Assembly (NCBI GenBank): GCA_907163375.1 | Contig: CAJQUW010003042.1 | Span: 166,756-230,755, forward strand | Reading direction: 5' to 3' | DNA from: Prostheceraeus crozeri | Taxonomy: Eukaryota; Platyhelminthes; Polycladida; Euryleptidae | Length of the DNA: 64,000 bases | Part shown: in pieces, positions 45,837 to 57,756 of the stretch | Layout of the letters: every line of letters starts with the position of its first letter | How positions within the stretch are numbered: position 1 is the stretch's first letter | Notes under the pieces: model-generated | Database searches by the model: none | Told to the model about the DNA's origin: nothing | Seen by the model: the letters and a program-made list of their open reading frames with translations, nothing else | Position numbers and translations under genes: made by a program

Positions 45837-48470
45837 CCCTAGGATGCACACAAGATTTCACTTCCAAATTCGCGCGGAATGGATCCTCGGGGAACCAAGT
45901 TGATAATTTGTAGAAATCGACACTACATTACCAAACTATCATTTTTTATGTTGTTTGTCATTACCCACGGTGACTCAAATGGAAAACCAGCCAAAATTAT
46001 GATGCTATGACTATCAAAACAGCGTGTTATTCAATCAATTAATGGATTTTTCTAGACTTCAAGAGATGAATCACATTGGCATTCTGTAAAGAAGCAGTGG
46101 CAACCAATGTAGCCTAAACATTGATGAGAGCACATTGTAACTGCATAAACTCGTACGGCTATAGAATCTCTAGCAATAGACTGTTTATGAGCACTTGGGA
46201 CAACTGCAAGCGAATGAGTCCATCTTTGTAGAATGGGAGGCACAAACACACCGATCACATTTTTGGCAGACACGAGACGATTTTCTATCGCGATGTTCCT
46301 GCACACAGCGGTAGCACCTTTTCCTCGAAGCTTTTCCGCCATCATTTGCAAGTCTACTGACCGAGTGCTCTTGAGAAAATGCCACTCTTGCTACTCCACA
46401 GGCAATCATAGCGTTCTGAATCTGAACTGATAGACCTTGGAAAGAGCTTGCACGCTCTGTCATCAATGGTTTTATCATTTGAAGTCCCAAATCTTGGATG
46501 AAAGTTCTTCTCTTGCAGCTCCTGTTGGAAACATTATCTGGATTTTGCATGCGGAACAAGATGAATCCATTGATCGATACCAAATTTAGCAGGCTCATGA
46601 GGTAGGCCAGTGGCCATCGCTTAGTCTGCCTTTGTAGCGAATATGAGTGGCAGAGTTGGTCTACCGTATCTACAGCACCCTTAGTGCTGTTTTAAAATGG
46701 AACTATGTCAGGTTTTCCTGTGTTTTCATCAATCTTGCGGTTATCATGCATTGTTGAGAGAAGCACAACAGACTTGTTTCTCTTGGGAATAAAAGATACA
46801 AGTGTCGTTTTTTTGTCGAATCCAAACAAAGTTGATCCGACAACTCTAGCTTTAGGGTCACAAAATTCCCTTGGTAAATCTGCTTTGTTTTTTCGCACAG
46901 TGCCAACGACAGTCAGTCGCTTCAAATACAATTCCTCAGCTTGACTGAAATCAGTGAAAAAGTTATCAAATGTTATGTTTCTGCCACTGTTGTAAAAACG
47001 TTCAGACAACCTTCTCACGATGTTTTCGCCAATCCCTGCACGCGGACATTGTTTTTTTCCTTAACGGTATAAGGAATGCCATCACAAATGAATCCAGTAG
47101 TGCAATCAACAATCAAGAATATCTTTAGCCCATACTTGTCAGATTTTGAAGGAAGGTGTTGCCGGAATGAGCATCTACCACGAAACGGTATCAATTGTTC
47201 ATCAATACAAAGCATTTCAAATGGCTCGTAAGTGATCTTTCACTGTTCAATAAAATTGTTCCAAATTTCTCTAAATGCAGCGAACTTGTCACCACTCTCA
47301 ACTCTAGCTTTTCGAGTGTTCGCATCATCAAATCGCAAACATCGTCGGATCATTTCGAAGCGCTTTACAGACATCGTAGCTTTGAAAACTGGACGACAAA
47401 GAGGACTATCTTGCCACATTTGTCGTATGTTCTCATGATTCCCTTTTGAAACTCCCGACAGAAATAAAAGTCCAATCCATGCATTCAGTTCAACTAGAGT
47501 AACATCCACCCAATCTTTGCAATTTCGTCGCCCATATTTATTTGTCCATTTGATGATGTCACTCAACATCTCGTCTGTAGTAAATTGAGCCAAAGAATCC
47601 CTTTCGCTGCAGACATGCACCGAGGGACCAGAAGATGCTGTAAATAGATTCGCTGAACGAGTTCTTGATGTAGCAGGGGGCGCACCTTTCTATACTCTTC
47701 CTGAAGGAGCTACGTATTGTGGATCTGAATCACTACCAGGATCTCGAATGACACCAGAGTCTGACATAGAGTCACCAGAGGCATCAGAAGATGCACTTTC
47801 TGAACTGTTCACCGTGAAATAATCAGATTGATCAACACTCGGCATTTCATTTTCTTTGTCACTATCACTGTCATTTGTGTCACATTCACCATCCTTCGAT
47901 TTCTCTTCGGGTAAAATAGTTTCATCAAAGTTGTTAAAACTTTTTTCTTCAGAATCAGTGCTCTCACTAGAATCGTCCAAGAGCAATTGTATTCGTGCAG
48001 CAGCCTCTATCGCACAGAATCTCTTCCTACCACTCGCACTCATTGTTCACACGATGTACTGAAATCTGACGAAATTCAATGTCAAATAATTGCTTGCCAC
48101 CACAGATATAGCATAGGGAGGAGGATATCCATGACAACGCAAAGCAGGCTACCATAGTCATCTAGTCATGGCATCTGATGTAGCTATCATATCCATTGGT
48201 AATCTGTCTGCTGTGAAATTCGGTCATCATTCGGTCGTCTAAATGTGTAATGCGCACAATGGGTCCCATGGGACCCAGCAGTTCATGTTATGACTGAGCT
48301 GATTACTTTGACAGAAAATGACCAACACAAGATATTGTTGTATTTCCAGCTGTAGCATGAGACGTGCGAGGAAAACATAAAAGCACTTTCAAAATGAAGC
48401 TTGTGTTTTGAAGAAATCTCATAAAAAGCAAGCGCTGGGTCCCCGGGGACCCAGTGTGTGCATCCTAGGG
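45837..48470. mobile_element. Full-length piggyBac element
   Basis: CCCTAGGATGCACAC at 45837 and its inverse GTGTGCATCCTAGGG ending at 48470 are each flanked by TTAA (45833-45836 and 48471-48474), the piggyBac target site. The 2634-bp element holds one transposase gene on the minus strand. Subterminal 16-bp palindromes occur at 48437-48452 (GGGTCCCCGGGGACCC) and 48261-48276 (GGGTCCCATGGGACCC), with a degenerate one at 45881-45896. Confidence 0.95.
46185..48043 (-). pseudogene. piggyBac transposase, broken by three stops and one frameshift
   Basis: The gene starts MSASGRKRFCAIEAAARIQL with an acidic Ser/Asp-rich N-terminus (48043-47690). The DDE_Tnp_1_7 core follows: DVTLVELNAWIGLLFLSGVS, RCLRFDD, MLCIDEQLIPFRGR (first Asp), FDNFFTDF (second Asp) and GAVDTVDQLCHSYS (third Asp). 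The C-terminal Cys-rich zinc finger (KRCYRCVQEHRDRKSSRVC) ends at 46185. In-frame stops lie at 47690, 47240 and 46692, and the frame changes near 47040. All domains are otherwise present, so decay is modest. It cuts and pastes at TTAA when intact; this copy cannot. Confidence 0.92.
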
Positions 48471-48601
48471 TTAAAACTGCTCAAACAATTTTGTGGACTA
48501 CGGGAACTTAATCTAATCTCCACAAAAATCTGAATCTTTTCATACAAACATTTTCACTGTATACAGATACTTTTTTGAGTCGACACTCTACCTATATATC
48601 C

Positions 48602-48812
48602 CTACATTGTAAACTCTAGGGCACGAAATTTAGGCATCAATTCTAAACAACACAAGGCACGGATAGGCGCGAAGTTTTTAGTGCCGAGTTCGTGCCCATT
48701 GATTTTTTCTTCGATTTCATTGGATAAACAAATATTTTGTTTGGTGCCTATTAGTGCATAGTGCCGCCTACTGGTGCCTCGAGGCACTATCTAGGCGCTA
48801 ACTGGAACGAAA
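48602..48812. mobile_element. MITE with CTACAyTGTAAAC end, copy 2, truncated
   Basis: CTACATTGTAAACTCTAGGGC starts the element. The GTGCC/GGCAC interior matches the inverse of 21856-22132, and the right end is missing. Confidence 0.65.
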
Positions 48813-49608
48813 TGTCCATGACTTCAGTCCATTTGATCGACAAATTTCAATCAAGTCCAAGACCATTTGCCTGCACTGGGCTATATCTGTTGAGCGTGCT
48901 GTTGTAGATGATGATTTGTGTTTAACGGTGTAGAAGATAAGATTGTGTACCATTTCTCCTGCGCCGCTGAGCTAGAGCTTCCGATATCACCATTTTTTGG
49001 GCTTTTGTGGATTATATTGCCTCAAGCCACCAGACTTCTTTCCTTTACAAGGGATAATTTTTGTATCTTCACAGCTAATTATTTTGATTTTCTTCCGTCC
49101 TTTTATTTCGATCATCTTACTGTTTTAATTTTGTCTAAGTAGTCTGGTCTTTAAATGTTTTCATAGCATTCTACTGTGATAAACTTCACCCCTGTGAACT
49201 CGTTTCATCTATGCCAATTTTGTCATTTTATTCGCCTGACATGGACTCCGGTGGTGTCCGAAAGTACTCGCAATAAACTGCATATAAAAACATAGATCTG
49301 TTTTGACGGGACTCCTCTGATAAATAGCAAGGGATTATTTGTTCGTACACACTTAAGAGTTGCAATGAATTTTAGCTTGCTGGCTACTGACTTGAACTGC
49401 TACAGCATCAATCCGAACTTGAAAATCTTAGGTGATAAATCAGTGCGGTCGCCATTGGAACAGGACTGGAGCGTGCTCTTCACCTCTTCCATTCTTTCCG
49501 CGATATGAATTAGATGCTTGAAGTAAGCGAGTCGACGAGCCCCAGTAACCGCGTATACTGAGGCCCTTTTTGAGTTGCCAAATCGATGTGACCTTGGCAA
49601 CTCGAAAA
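48813..49608. other. No gene seen; short palindrome next to the TIR element
   Basis: Mostly unique sequence. At 49571-49603 GAGTTGCCAA and TTGGCAACTC form a hairpin immediately outside the left repeat of the 49609 element; it may be part of that element's outer end. Confidence 0.35.
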
Positions 49609-50607
49609 GGTGATCATTTGCAAAAATTTGCACTTTTTACATGAACTTCGTCAAGGTCTCTTCGAAATTTTTAGTCGGTCAGAGCTCGATTATTTTGGGA
49701 AAACCGGCAATTCTAAGTTTGAAAGCAAATTAGTAAATTGCAATTGCGTGTAATTTGTGATTACGTTTCATCCAAAATATTTTGATGAAACCAAAAGTTT
49801 AGATTTCTTTGTTTTACTGTATGGTCATGCACAGGCAAATTTAAGATGTCGAAAAGCCCGTGCATACAGTTAATTCTTTTGATGTTGATGTTCAATTTTT
49901 TTCCTATTCTCCAACTCCAATCTCTAGTGTAGTCTTTCTGTTAATGTCCACTCATCAATTTCAGCTAAATTCATAGCACGGTGATTACACCATGCAACAA
50001 AAAAAAAATTTTCCTCTGTTCCTGAAATTTAAGTCTTATTTTCTTGTTATATGGCTTCTGACAAATAGGAAATTAAGTTTAATTTCCATATCAAAATGCT
50101 TTTGAACAAATGCAATTGAAATTTGCATTTTCCATGTTTTTATTAGAAATGAATATAATATATCAAATCTGTATAATTGTACTCCATGGATGGATTTGTA
50201 TTTTGTTTAAACGTGCTAAATAATTTTAATTATATTTTTCAATGATGTTCGCACGTTGTTTCAATTTCAATATCAATGCAAGATTTATTAACATTGTTGA
50301 GGTAAGTGTTCATTCATCATTAAGTTTACTACATTCACACGTTTAACTTGAATTAGATGAAAATCGTAGGCGACTACAATATAGGCTACTAACATATTTT
50401 AAAGGCTAATTTGAACGTTAAAAATGATTCCTGAAATGGTGTTTGGTACCGATATTTTGAGAAACTGTCACCATACTCGCAGTTAACAGCTCATGGTAAA
50501 TGTATTGTCATAAAAATGGACCAAATAGCAAAAAGGGTTCTCTAGTAGGACAAAGAATGCTGCTCTATAAGTTTGTTCTTAGGATAACTCTAGCAAAGTT
50601 ACTGCAA

Positions 50608-50692
50608 AAATTGTGCGTCAGGGGTGATTCTAACACCGGTCCACTGTGTACCCATCGATCACTGTTCACGCTCGCTATCCACTGAGCTAATG
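50608..50692 (-). other. tRNA-like sequence
   Basis: On the minus strand, TTAGCTCAGTGGATAGCG is a good box A and GGTGTTAGAATCACC a T-arm-like hairpin. A T5 run lies just beyond. No acceptor stem pairs, so it is a tRNA relic or SINE head. Confidence 0.35.
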
Positions 50693-50943
50693 AACTGATA
50701 TCACTTATCCGAGTCCCCTTTGTAGTTAAAGAGATTTATCGTTGTCTGTTGTACTAATTAATATGATGTAAGTAACATGATTTCTTATCTTGACATTGAT
50801 GGGGAATAAATTTCAAATATTTCTAAAACCAGGTGTGCTAAGGCCCATTTACGAGTACATGGTCTATACATAGTTTACCATAATCCTGTTTGTATAGTTT
50901 TTAACACACTTTTATTCTTTTTTCAGGATTCTGGTATTAACTC

Positions 50944-52615
50944 ATGGCTTCAAGAGGATGTCGCTATTCGGCAGATGCCTTCTGTTACGTTTGTGGAGAG
51001 TTCATCAAGGTTAGAGCCAAGAAATATGCTGTATCATCATCCAAGAAGATGCCAAAGGCTTATTTCCTATATTTTGGAATGCCTGTTGGCGATCAAGACA
51101 AGAATTGGGCTCCCCATTTCTCCTGTGAACTTTGCACTAAATCTTTGGAAAGATGGCTAAGGGGAAAACAGAAGAAAATGCGTTTTGCCGTTCCTCGAAC
51201 TTGGAGGGAGCCCACTGATCACCTCAACGACTGTTACTTCTGTATAGTGGATGCTTCGGGACGAAAACGAGGCAAAAAGAGTGCACAATCGCTTATATAC
51301 CCTGACATTCCGTCTTCAATAGCCCTGTACCACACAATGACGAACTTCCTATTCCACCACCGCCTCCTCTCTTTGATGAATCTGACTCCCAGGATGAACA
51401 ACTGATCGAAGATCCGTCAGCAGATGATGACTATTGCGATGAAAATGAAAACAAGCCCTATATCCCAAATCAATGACCTTATTCGAGATCTCAGTTTAAC
51501 AAAGGAAAATGGTGAGATTCTGACATCTCGTCTAAAACAGTGGAATTTGCTTTCAAGAGAGGTGAAAGTAACCCTGCAGCGAAAGCGACAGCTGTCGTTT
51601 TCAGTGTATTTTACATTGAGGGCCGGATGGTGTTTGTTATTGTCACGACATTCCCGCTTTATTTGAAGCTATCGGCATTCCATGTACCATTGCAGATTGG
51701 CGCTTGTTCATAGATAGCTCTCAGAGGAGTCTTAAAGTTGTTCTATTGCATAATGGAAACGTCCATCCGTCCATTCCGATCGTACACTCAGTCATATTGA
51801 AAGAACGATACGAAAACGTGAAGAAAATCCTTGATCTTATCAAATACAAGGACTACAAATGGGAAGTCATTGGCGACTTTAAGATGGTGGCTTTTTTTAT
51901 GGGACTTCAGGGTGGCTGGACGAAGTACCCGTGTTACTTGTGTTTGTGGGATAGCCGAGCGTCACGTGTTCACTACCAGCAATTCCAATGGCCACAGAGA
52001 GAGGAATATCTTGTCGGTAGGAACAACGTCCTTCATGAGCCACTGGTTGATTCAGATAAAGTTCTCATGCCCCCACTCCACATCAAACTTGGTTTGATCA
52101 AGCAGTTTGTAAAAGCCATTGATGTTCAGTCGCAAGCTTACCAGTTTCTGGAAGGTTTCTTTCCTGAGCTGTCTTCTGCCAAAATCAAAGCAGGAATTTT
52201 TGTTGGCCCTCAAACAAAAAAACTTATGGCTTCACAGGAATTCGCTAATCTACTGACTTCAGTTGAAAAAGCTGCCTGGGATAGCTTCAAATCTGTAGTT
52301 AACAACTTCCTCGGCAACAACAAATCGGATGACTATGTCGAGCTCATTGAAGAGCTAATCGCCAATTATGCTGCCATGGGTTGTAAAATGTCCCTCAAGT
52401 TACACATGCTGGCATCCCATTTGAACAAATTCAAATCAAATTTGGGAGCTCATTCGGAAGAACAAGGAGAAAGATTCCATCAAGATGTCAAGAACTTTGA
52501 GCTCCGCTATCAAGGTCAGTACAATGAGAATATGATGGGAGACTATGTATGGAACTTGATCCGTGATTCTGACGAAGAAAACAGTCGTAAGACTCGAAAG
52601 AGCTTGCGTTTTTGA
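50944..52615 (+). pseudogene. Zinc-finger/RNase-H-like protein of a widespread invertebrate family (putative transposase), frameshifted
   Basis: The N-terminus (50944 on) has paired cysteines: CYVCGEFIKVRAKKYAVSS, HFSCELCTKSLERWLRGK and DCYFC, a zinc-binding module. An acidic linker and a helical segment (NDLIRDLSLTKENGEILTSR) follow. The core from 51700 reads WRLFIDSSQRSLKVVLLHNG, then IGDFKMVAFF, YPCYLCLWDSRA, PPLHIKLGLIKQFVKAI, FVGPQTKKLM, KLHMLASHL and HSEEQGERFHQDVKNFELRY. The D of FIDS, D of GDFK and E of EQGER could be a DDE triad with an inserted CxxC; this is inference. At least three frameshifts (about 51318, 51460 and 51640) break the frame. I recall many multi-copy relatives in arthropods and cnidarians annotated only as uncharacterised. 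Confidence 0.8.
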
Positions 52616-53382
52616 TGACAGGCCTATTTCTGTTTGATCCTTTCGGAGTGGTACCCTGTTCTTCTATTCCAATATATTTAGCCTACATTTTTAATTTGCA
52701 TTACAACTCATTCTTGCAGCATTCTCGTTTTTTCTAAATAAGAAAATATATAGGCCTACTACGGCCTACACTTATGGTTCTAGGCTATAGTCTGCAATCA
52801 TAGGCCTACAAATATCAGAAATATTAACATAAGGATCCTTTCAACATATGGATAAATGAAATTTACATCGTTGTTCTAAGACTTACGAAACTATAGGAAA
52901 CCAAATCTTCGTAAAAACCGGTATTTTCTCAAAAAGTCAAAATTGTATTATTTTATCAAAAAAAATCACAAAAATCAATATACTGACCACAAAAGAATTT
53001 TTTAAAAACGGAGGATTGTTGTTTTCGTGGTTTGTGTGACCCATGGAGTAAGGATAAAACATTTTTTTTCGGGGAACAAAATTTGTGTTGCATGGTGTTA
53101 TTCATTGAAACATTATCAGGCTGCAAATCAAAACGAACTCTCTTTATTAGGGTCGGCACACACGATGTCCTTATGAAATGAGATAAGACTTCTTTTGTGC
53201 TACCAGCCAGAGTACTTTTTCAATTGCATGCGCAATCCAGAGGAATGTTGATTGATGATTCATCCCATTGCCTTACAATGGGAGACACTGCATCTAAACC
53301 GACCAGAGAATAGCATTACTTGCGGAGGAAATACTTGCCTCTCAATGATATATTAGTATATACTGTATAGTATTTCAATGAA
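52616..53382. other. 3' region inside the TIR element
   Basis: AT-rich, with several AGGCCTA words (52752-52815). No ORF. Confidence 0.4.
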
Positions 53383-53889
53383 TAATCACCGTGCTATGAA
53401 TTTAGCTGAAATTGATGAGTGGACATTAATAGAAAGACTACACTAGAGATTGGAGTTGGAGAATAGGAAAAAAATTGAACATCAACATCAAAAGAATTAA
53501 CTGTATGCACGGGCTTTTCGACATCTTAAATTTGCCTGTGCATGACCATACAGTAAAACAAAGAAATCTAAACTTTTGGTTTCATCAAAATATTTTGGAT
53601 GAAACGTAATCACAAATTACACGCAATTGCAATTTACTAATTTGCTTTCAAACTTAGAATTGCCGGTTTTCCCAAAATAATCGAGCTCTGACCGACTAAA
53701 AATTTCGAAGAGACCTTGACGAAGTTCATGTAAAATGTGCACATTTTTGCAAATGATCACCCCTGTGGGAAAAAATCATGCTAATAGCCGGCGAATATCT
53801 GGCGAGTTGGCGAACATCCAGCTAACACCGGCGAATTACATGATGAAATTCGCTGAATGTTCGCAGGATGCGCAAAACCTGCTGATGTT

Positions 53890-54075
53890 CTCCATGTTTT
53901 AGCTGTTGGTGGCTAAAATCATCCAACTTTTCGCTAAATTTTCGCATGATGTTCAAAACCTGCTAATGTTATCTGACTATTGGTGGCTAAAATCATCCAA
54001 CTTTTCGCTGAATTTTCGCATGGTGCTTAAAACCTGCTTATGTTATCTATTGATAGCTGAAATCATCATTTTGTT
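53890..54075 (+). repeat. Subterminal tandem repeat, three units of about 74 bp
   Basis: TGGTGGCTAAAATCATCCAA recurs at 53907 and 53981, with a diverged third copy at 54051. Each unit contains TTTTCGCTAAATTTTCGCAT and AAAACCTGCTAATGTTATC variants. Such arrays near CACTA ends bind the element's own proteins. Confidence 0.75.
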
Positions 54076-54079
54076 GGAT

Positions 54080-55362
54080 TTGTATTTGATAGCTGAGCAG
54101 AGAGACAGAGATTGGGATGTATTGAAATACCTTTGAACATAGAGGACTCTGCACTCTATGCCTTTAAGCATGAACATCTAATTATGTGAAATATGGAAAT
54201 ACGTTGCTGAGTAGTGAGCTTAGTTTTGAAGCGAAAGGCTATTTTATATTTAATGGAGTTCCTTTCAAGTACATCAACAAGTGCAAAAACAGCAGATAAG
54301 AATGGCCAATGAATGGATTGAGCTACAGTATAGAGGTGGAATATTGTTTTGCAGGATTGATGTATTGCGTGCAAAACTTTTTACCCATTACTGAATTTTA
54401 GTCACGCAGTTGTTATTGAAAAAATACAACGAACATAACTTATCGTCCAGAATGTTGGACGCATTATTGTAATCAGGTTCAAAATGGTGAGTGAGTTTAA
54501 GCTATGATACCTACATGCCAACTACTATTTTGTGCACAGTATGTTTGTGAGCATTCAACTTTATTTTTTTAAAAAATACTGCTTTTGTTTTTCTGCGCTC
54601 TTCTTAGCTAAGTTTTGGTTACGATTTCATTTACTGTAAACATCGATGCACCGCTTATATTTTGAGGATTTATCCTGCTTATTTCAATCTGTTTTCACTT
54701 CAATGTGTAATATTCATGTGATTATCTGTCTTTGATGAGTTTTCTTGCTATGAGGTCTACGTAAATTAGGAGCCATGTTGGTTATTATACGGGTGGCTGA
54801 GACTGGCTATTACACCGGCTGAACCGATGCAATTTTGGTCTCGCCGATGAAGCTCTGGTGCGCATCTTATTTGATGTATGCTACCACGGCTCTTGTATCA
54901 TCTGTTGGAGATTACAAATTATTCAGGGTACCTATGTAGAGATAGTTGTTTTATTTAGTGTTACAATATCTGTCTCATTTATGAGGCAGTTATTGTAGTA
55001 ATACCGGTTCAGTTGGTGTAATAGCCACTCCCAATTCCATGGCTGCACAGAGTAATGTATCTTTATGGATAGAATTTATTGAATCACATTGGTGTCTACC
55101 GCATTCCGTTGCGCATGTTGTTTCAATACATGAGTACTGCTGGTTACGAAGGCGTTATCATATGAGATGCCAAATTATTAGGCCTATACGTCTGTAATCG
55201 AATCAGTCTTTCCCTGGTACGCCTATTAAGTGTATCTGCTTAAAGAATACAAGTGGTAAACTAGGCGGACTTTTGCATAGTCAGGATGGGAGCACTGGGC
55301 GGAATCACATTGCCAAAAGCCAAGCAAGATAGAAGTAATGGGATTGATGTTTAATCAACGGG
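54080..55362. other. No feature seen
   Basis: Unique AT-rich sequence inside the CACTA-like element, where the N-terminal part of its transposase would be expected. I could not find it. Confidence 0.3.
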
Positions 55363-55842
55363 TAGGGGTTCCCAACCTTTTCATGTTGCGTACCCCAAAG
55401 TAGAAAATAATAGTATTTTTCATTATTACGCGTACCCACAATTAACATATTAGCAAGAACTCGTTCATGAAAATTAAAAATTGATTACGCGTAGAAATAT
55501 ATGAAATTCGTAATTGAATAACACAAAAATTTAACTAGGCGTAACTGATGTGCGCAGCGAAAGTGATGCTCCAATATCAAACGAGCTTTTTGTTTGCTTT
55601 TAATCATTGCTTTGGTGGAGAGTCCGGATTCATATAAGCATGTGGCTGTTGGTCGCTAATAAGCGACGGTTGCTTTTAGGCCAGATGATGACAATCCAAT
55701 GTTGAATGAGCACGAAGTTTAGCAGTTCAACCCATCCATGATCATGAAAGTAATGAAATCAATATTGAATTATAATAAATCTCCCATATTCTTCGTACCC
55801 CTCAAAATTCCTTCGCGAACCGCAGGTTGGAAACCCTTGTAT
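55363..55842. mobile_element. hAT-like non-autonomous element
   Basis: TAGGGGTTCCCAACCTTTT at the left is mirrored by AGGTTGGAAACCCTTGTA at the right, with CGTACCCC words inside, the common look of hAT/Charlie-type ends. A clean 8-bp duplication was not seen. Confidence 0.55.
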
Positions 55843-56216
55843 TAACCGATTTAAGTTGAAGTGGATCATGAAATAGTTTTCAAAAATTCTCATGTTGTCT
55901 TGTAATTGCGTAAAACAGACCCTGATTGCCTTCCTTCTGACCAAGGAGTTGAAAGTAGGCCTACAGTGTCTGTTCGTCGGTCTGAATGGATGTAATGAAC
56001 TTCGGTGTCCAGCCGGCATAGCTGAAAAGTATGACGAATAATTGGATCTTCTTGCCATGCGAAGGCACATTAATCACAGCTAAGATTGAAAGTAATCAGC
56101 ATGACAGCTGTAACACTGATGTTTTATCTATTTCAAACAATGTCAGTAAACTGCTTGAAACCCAATCATAGTCGTTCTAGCTATTTCTGAACACTAGTAT
56201 GCAGCCTTACTTAATC

Positions 56217-57262
56217 CAGTGCTCCGAGTACAGCCCGAACTCGGGCTTCGCCCGAGCTAGGCCCGAATGCCCGAATTAAAGAGCGCCCGCCCAAAATTCT
56301 TGAACGAGAATGCCCGAAATTTTTAGTGGCCCATTCTGTAAAAAATACTTATTTTACAATACACAACATTAAAAATCAATTCCATGCATGTTCGGTACAA
56401 ATGAAACAATTCGATCTTCCTATTTGTAAATATAATTGTGATTTACATAGATTTCTCATTAAAAGTATTGTTCGTTAAACAATTTATGTAATCGTTTTTG
56501 AAGTTCTCAAACCCTACCCGGGGTAATCGCTTTTTAACATTTGCATTCTTTGGAACATTTTTGACCCCCCTCAATCAAGACAGATCAGGTCGAGAGCAAG
56601 TGTTACAGAACAGACGTTAAGGATACAACAAAATGGGTCAACAACAGAGACATAATCATCGCAGAAGAAGCAAGGAGACAGATCAACGACATGACGCCAG
56701 GCAATCAGATCCAAGCTTTCTCGACCATCTAGAAATTCTACATGGAGGTGGCATTGCGATTAAAGCAATACTTACCATTCGAGAGTAAGTTATTGCGATA
56801 TTGTTCAGCTGTGTGTCCAACTCAGCAGAAGTCCAAAAACTTGGAAAAGAAAAAAAGAAACTGGTTTTCTTGAGCAAGCAACTACCCTCAGTTGTTCCCT
56901 CAGGCGATGTGGCCAAATTACGATTAGAAGTTCGTGTACACCAGACAAATTCATCCAGCGGTGACAGCTAAGATGTTACGTCTTACTGGACGGCGATTAT
57001 GAGAACCGGGAAGTTTCCAGTGCTCACCAAACTTGTGCGCGCTCTTCTTGTGCTGCCGCACGGCAACTCTGACGTTGAGAGGGTTTTCAGCAATCTGGCA
57101 GATGTTGTTCAGAAAAAACGACAAAGCTTGAGCGCTGAAACCATATCGGCTTTGGTAGTCTCGAGATCCTGTCTCCTGGTGAAAGGCTGGACGCCATCAA
57201 CAATGCCCGTGATCAATGATTTGATTCAGCTTGCTGAATTGGCCTATTCCTGCATTGTATGA
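56217..57262 (+). pseudogene. hAT transposon fragment with C-terminal dimerisation domain
   Basis: The left end CAGTGCTCCGAGTACAGCCC is followed by CCCGAA/TTCGGG subterminal repeats (56240-56330). After a gap, the plus strand reads GKFPVLTKLVRALLVLPHGN then SDVERVFSNLADVVQKKRQ and LSAETISALVVSRSCL (57010-57180), the hAT dimerisation domain. Upstream residues (YWTAIM) are in frame after a stop. Most of the catalytic domain and the right end are gone. Confidence 0.75.
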
Positions 57263-57629
57263 CAAAACTTGTATGTCTTACAACATTCATGTATGTTGTC
57301 ATTTACCAGAGTATACATTACTCTACGGCCCTCTTGACACATTTTCCAGCTTTCCGTTTGAAAACTTTTTGGGAGTTTTAAAGCGGCGCATTAAAGCAGT
57401 CTCCAATATCTTCCAACAATCATTGAATCAATTGCTTCGACTAAGAGCTATTTCACAATGTAGTGATGAAGGCCCCTTCCAGTTTTCTTGTAACTCTCCC
57501 GACAATTGTAGCATAACGAAAGACGGACAAATTATCCTGATAACTTCAGTGAAAGAAGGCTTTGTTTCCGGTAAAGTGCTATCTTTTTCACGCAACTTGT
57601 ACAGCAAGCCTTATGAGTCACGGTTTTAA
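57263..57629 (+). pseudogene. C-terminal fragment of a DUF4218-type (CACTA) transposase
   Basis: The reading YNIHVCCHLPEYTLLYGPLD, TFSSFPFENFLGVLKRRIKA and QSLNQLLRLRAI matches the conserved FPFENF-x-LK block at the end of animal CACTA/tnp2-like transposases. A short tail to the stop at 57629 reads VLSFSRNLYSKPYESRF. The catalytic part is missing, cut off by the hAT fragment upstream. It lies 130 bp before the companion gene on the same strand, as expected for two genes of one element. Confidence 0.65.
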
Positions 57630-57756
57630 GGATAGGGTATTACTCCATTTCTAGGACCACTGTGAAAAATGTACGATCAGTAGGCAAATGCATCATAATG
57701 CCATGTCAAAGTGAATATTTGATCATACCTTTGATATGATCCTATTTGTGTTCCAG

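Larger units (their letters stand above)
49609..53761. mobile_element. Transposon with 379-bp terminal inverted repeats and an unclassified RNase-H-like gene
   Basis: The left repeat (49609-49987) and right repeat (53383-53761) are the same length and nearly identical in inverse orientation, for example GGTGATCATTTGCAAAAAT at the outer edge and AGCACGGTGATTA at the inner edge. Between them are a tRNA-like sequence (50608-50690) and a plus-strand gene (50944-52615). No target duplication can be read because the right edge abuts another transposon. The near-identity of the arms argues for recent activity of the family. Confidence 0.85.

Noticed and set aside
56683-56916. Minus-strand ORF opposite the hAT fragment
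   Set aside because: The plus strand carries the recognisable hAT dimerisation domain; the minus ORF is a shadow.
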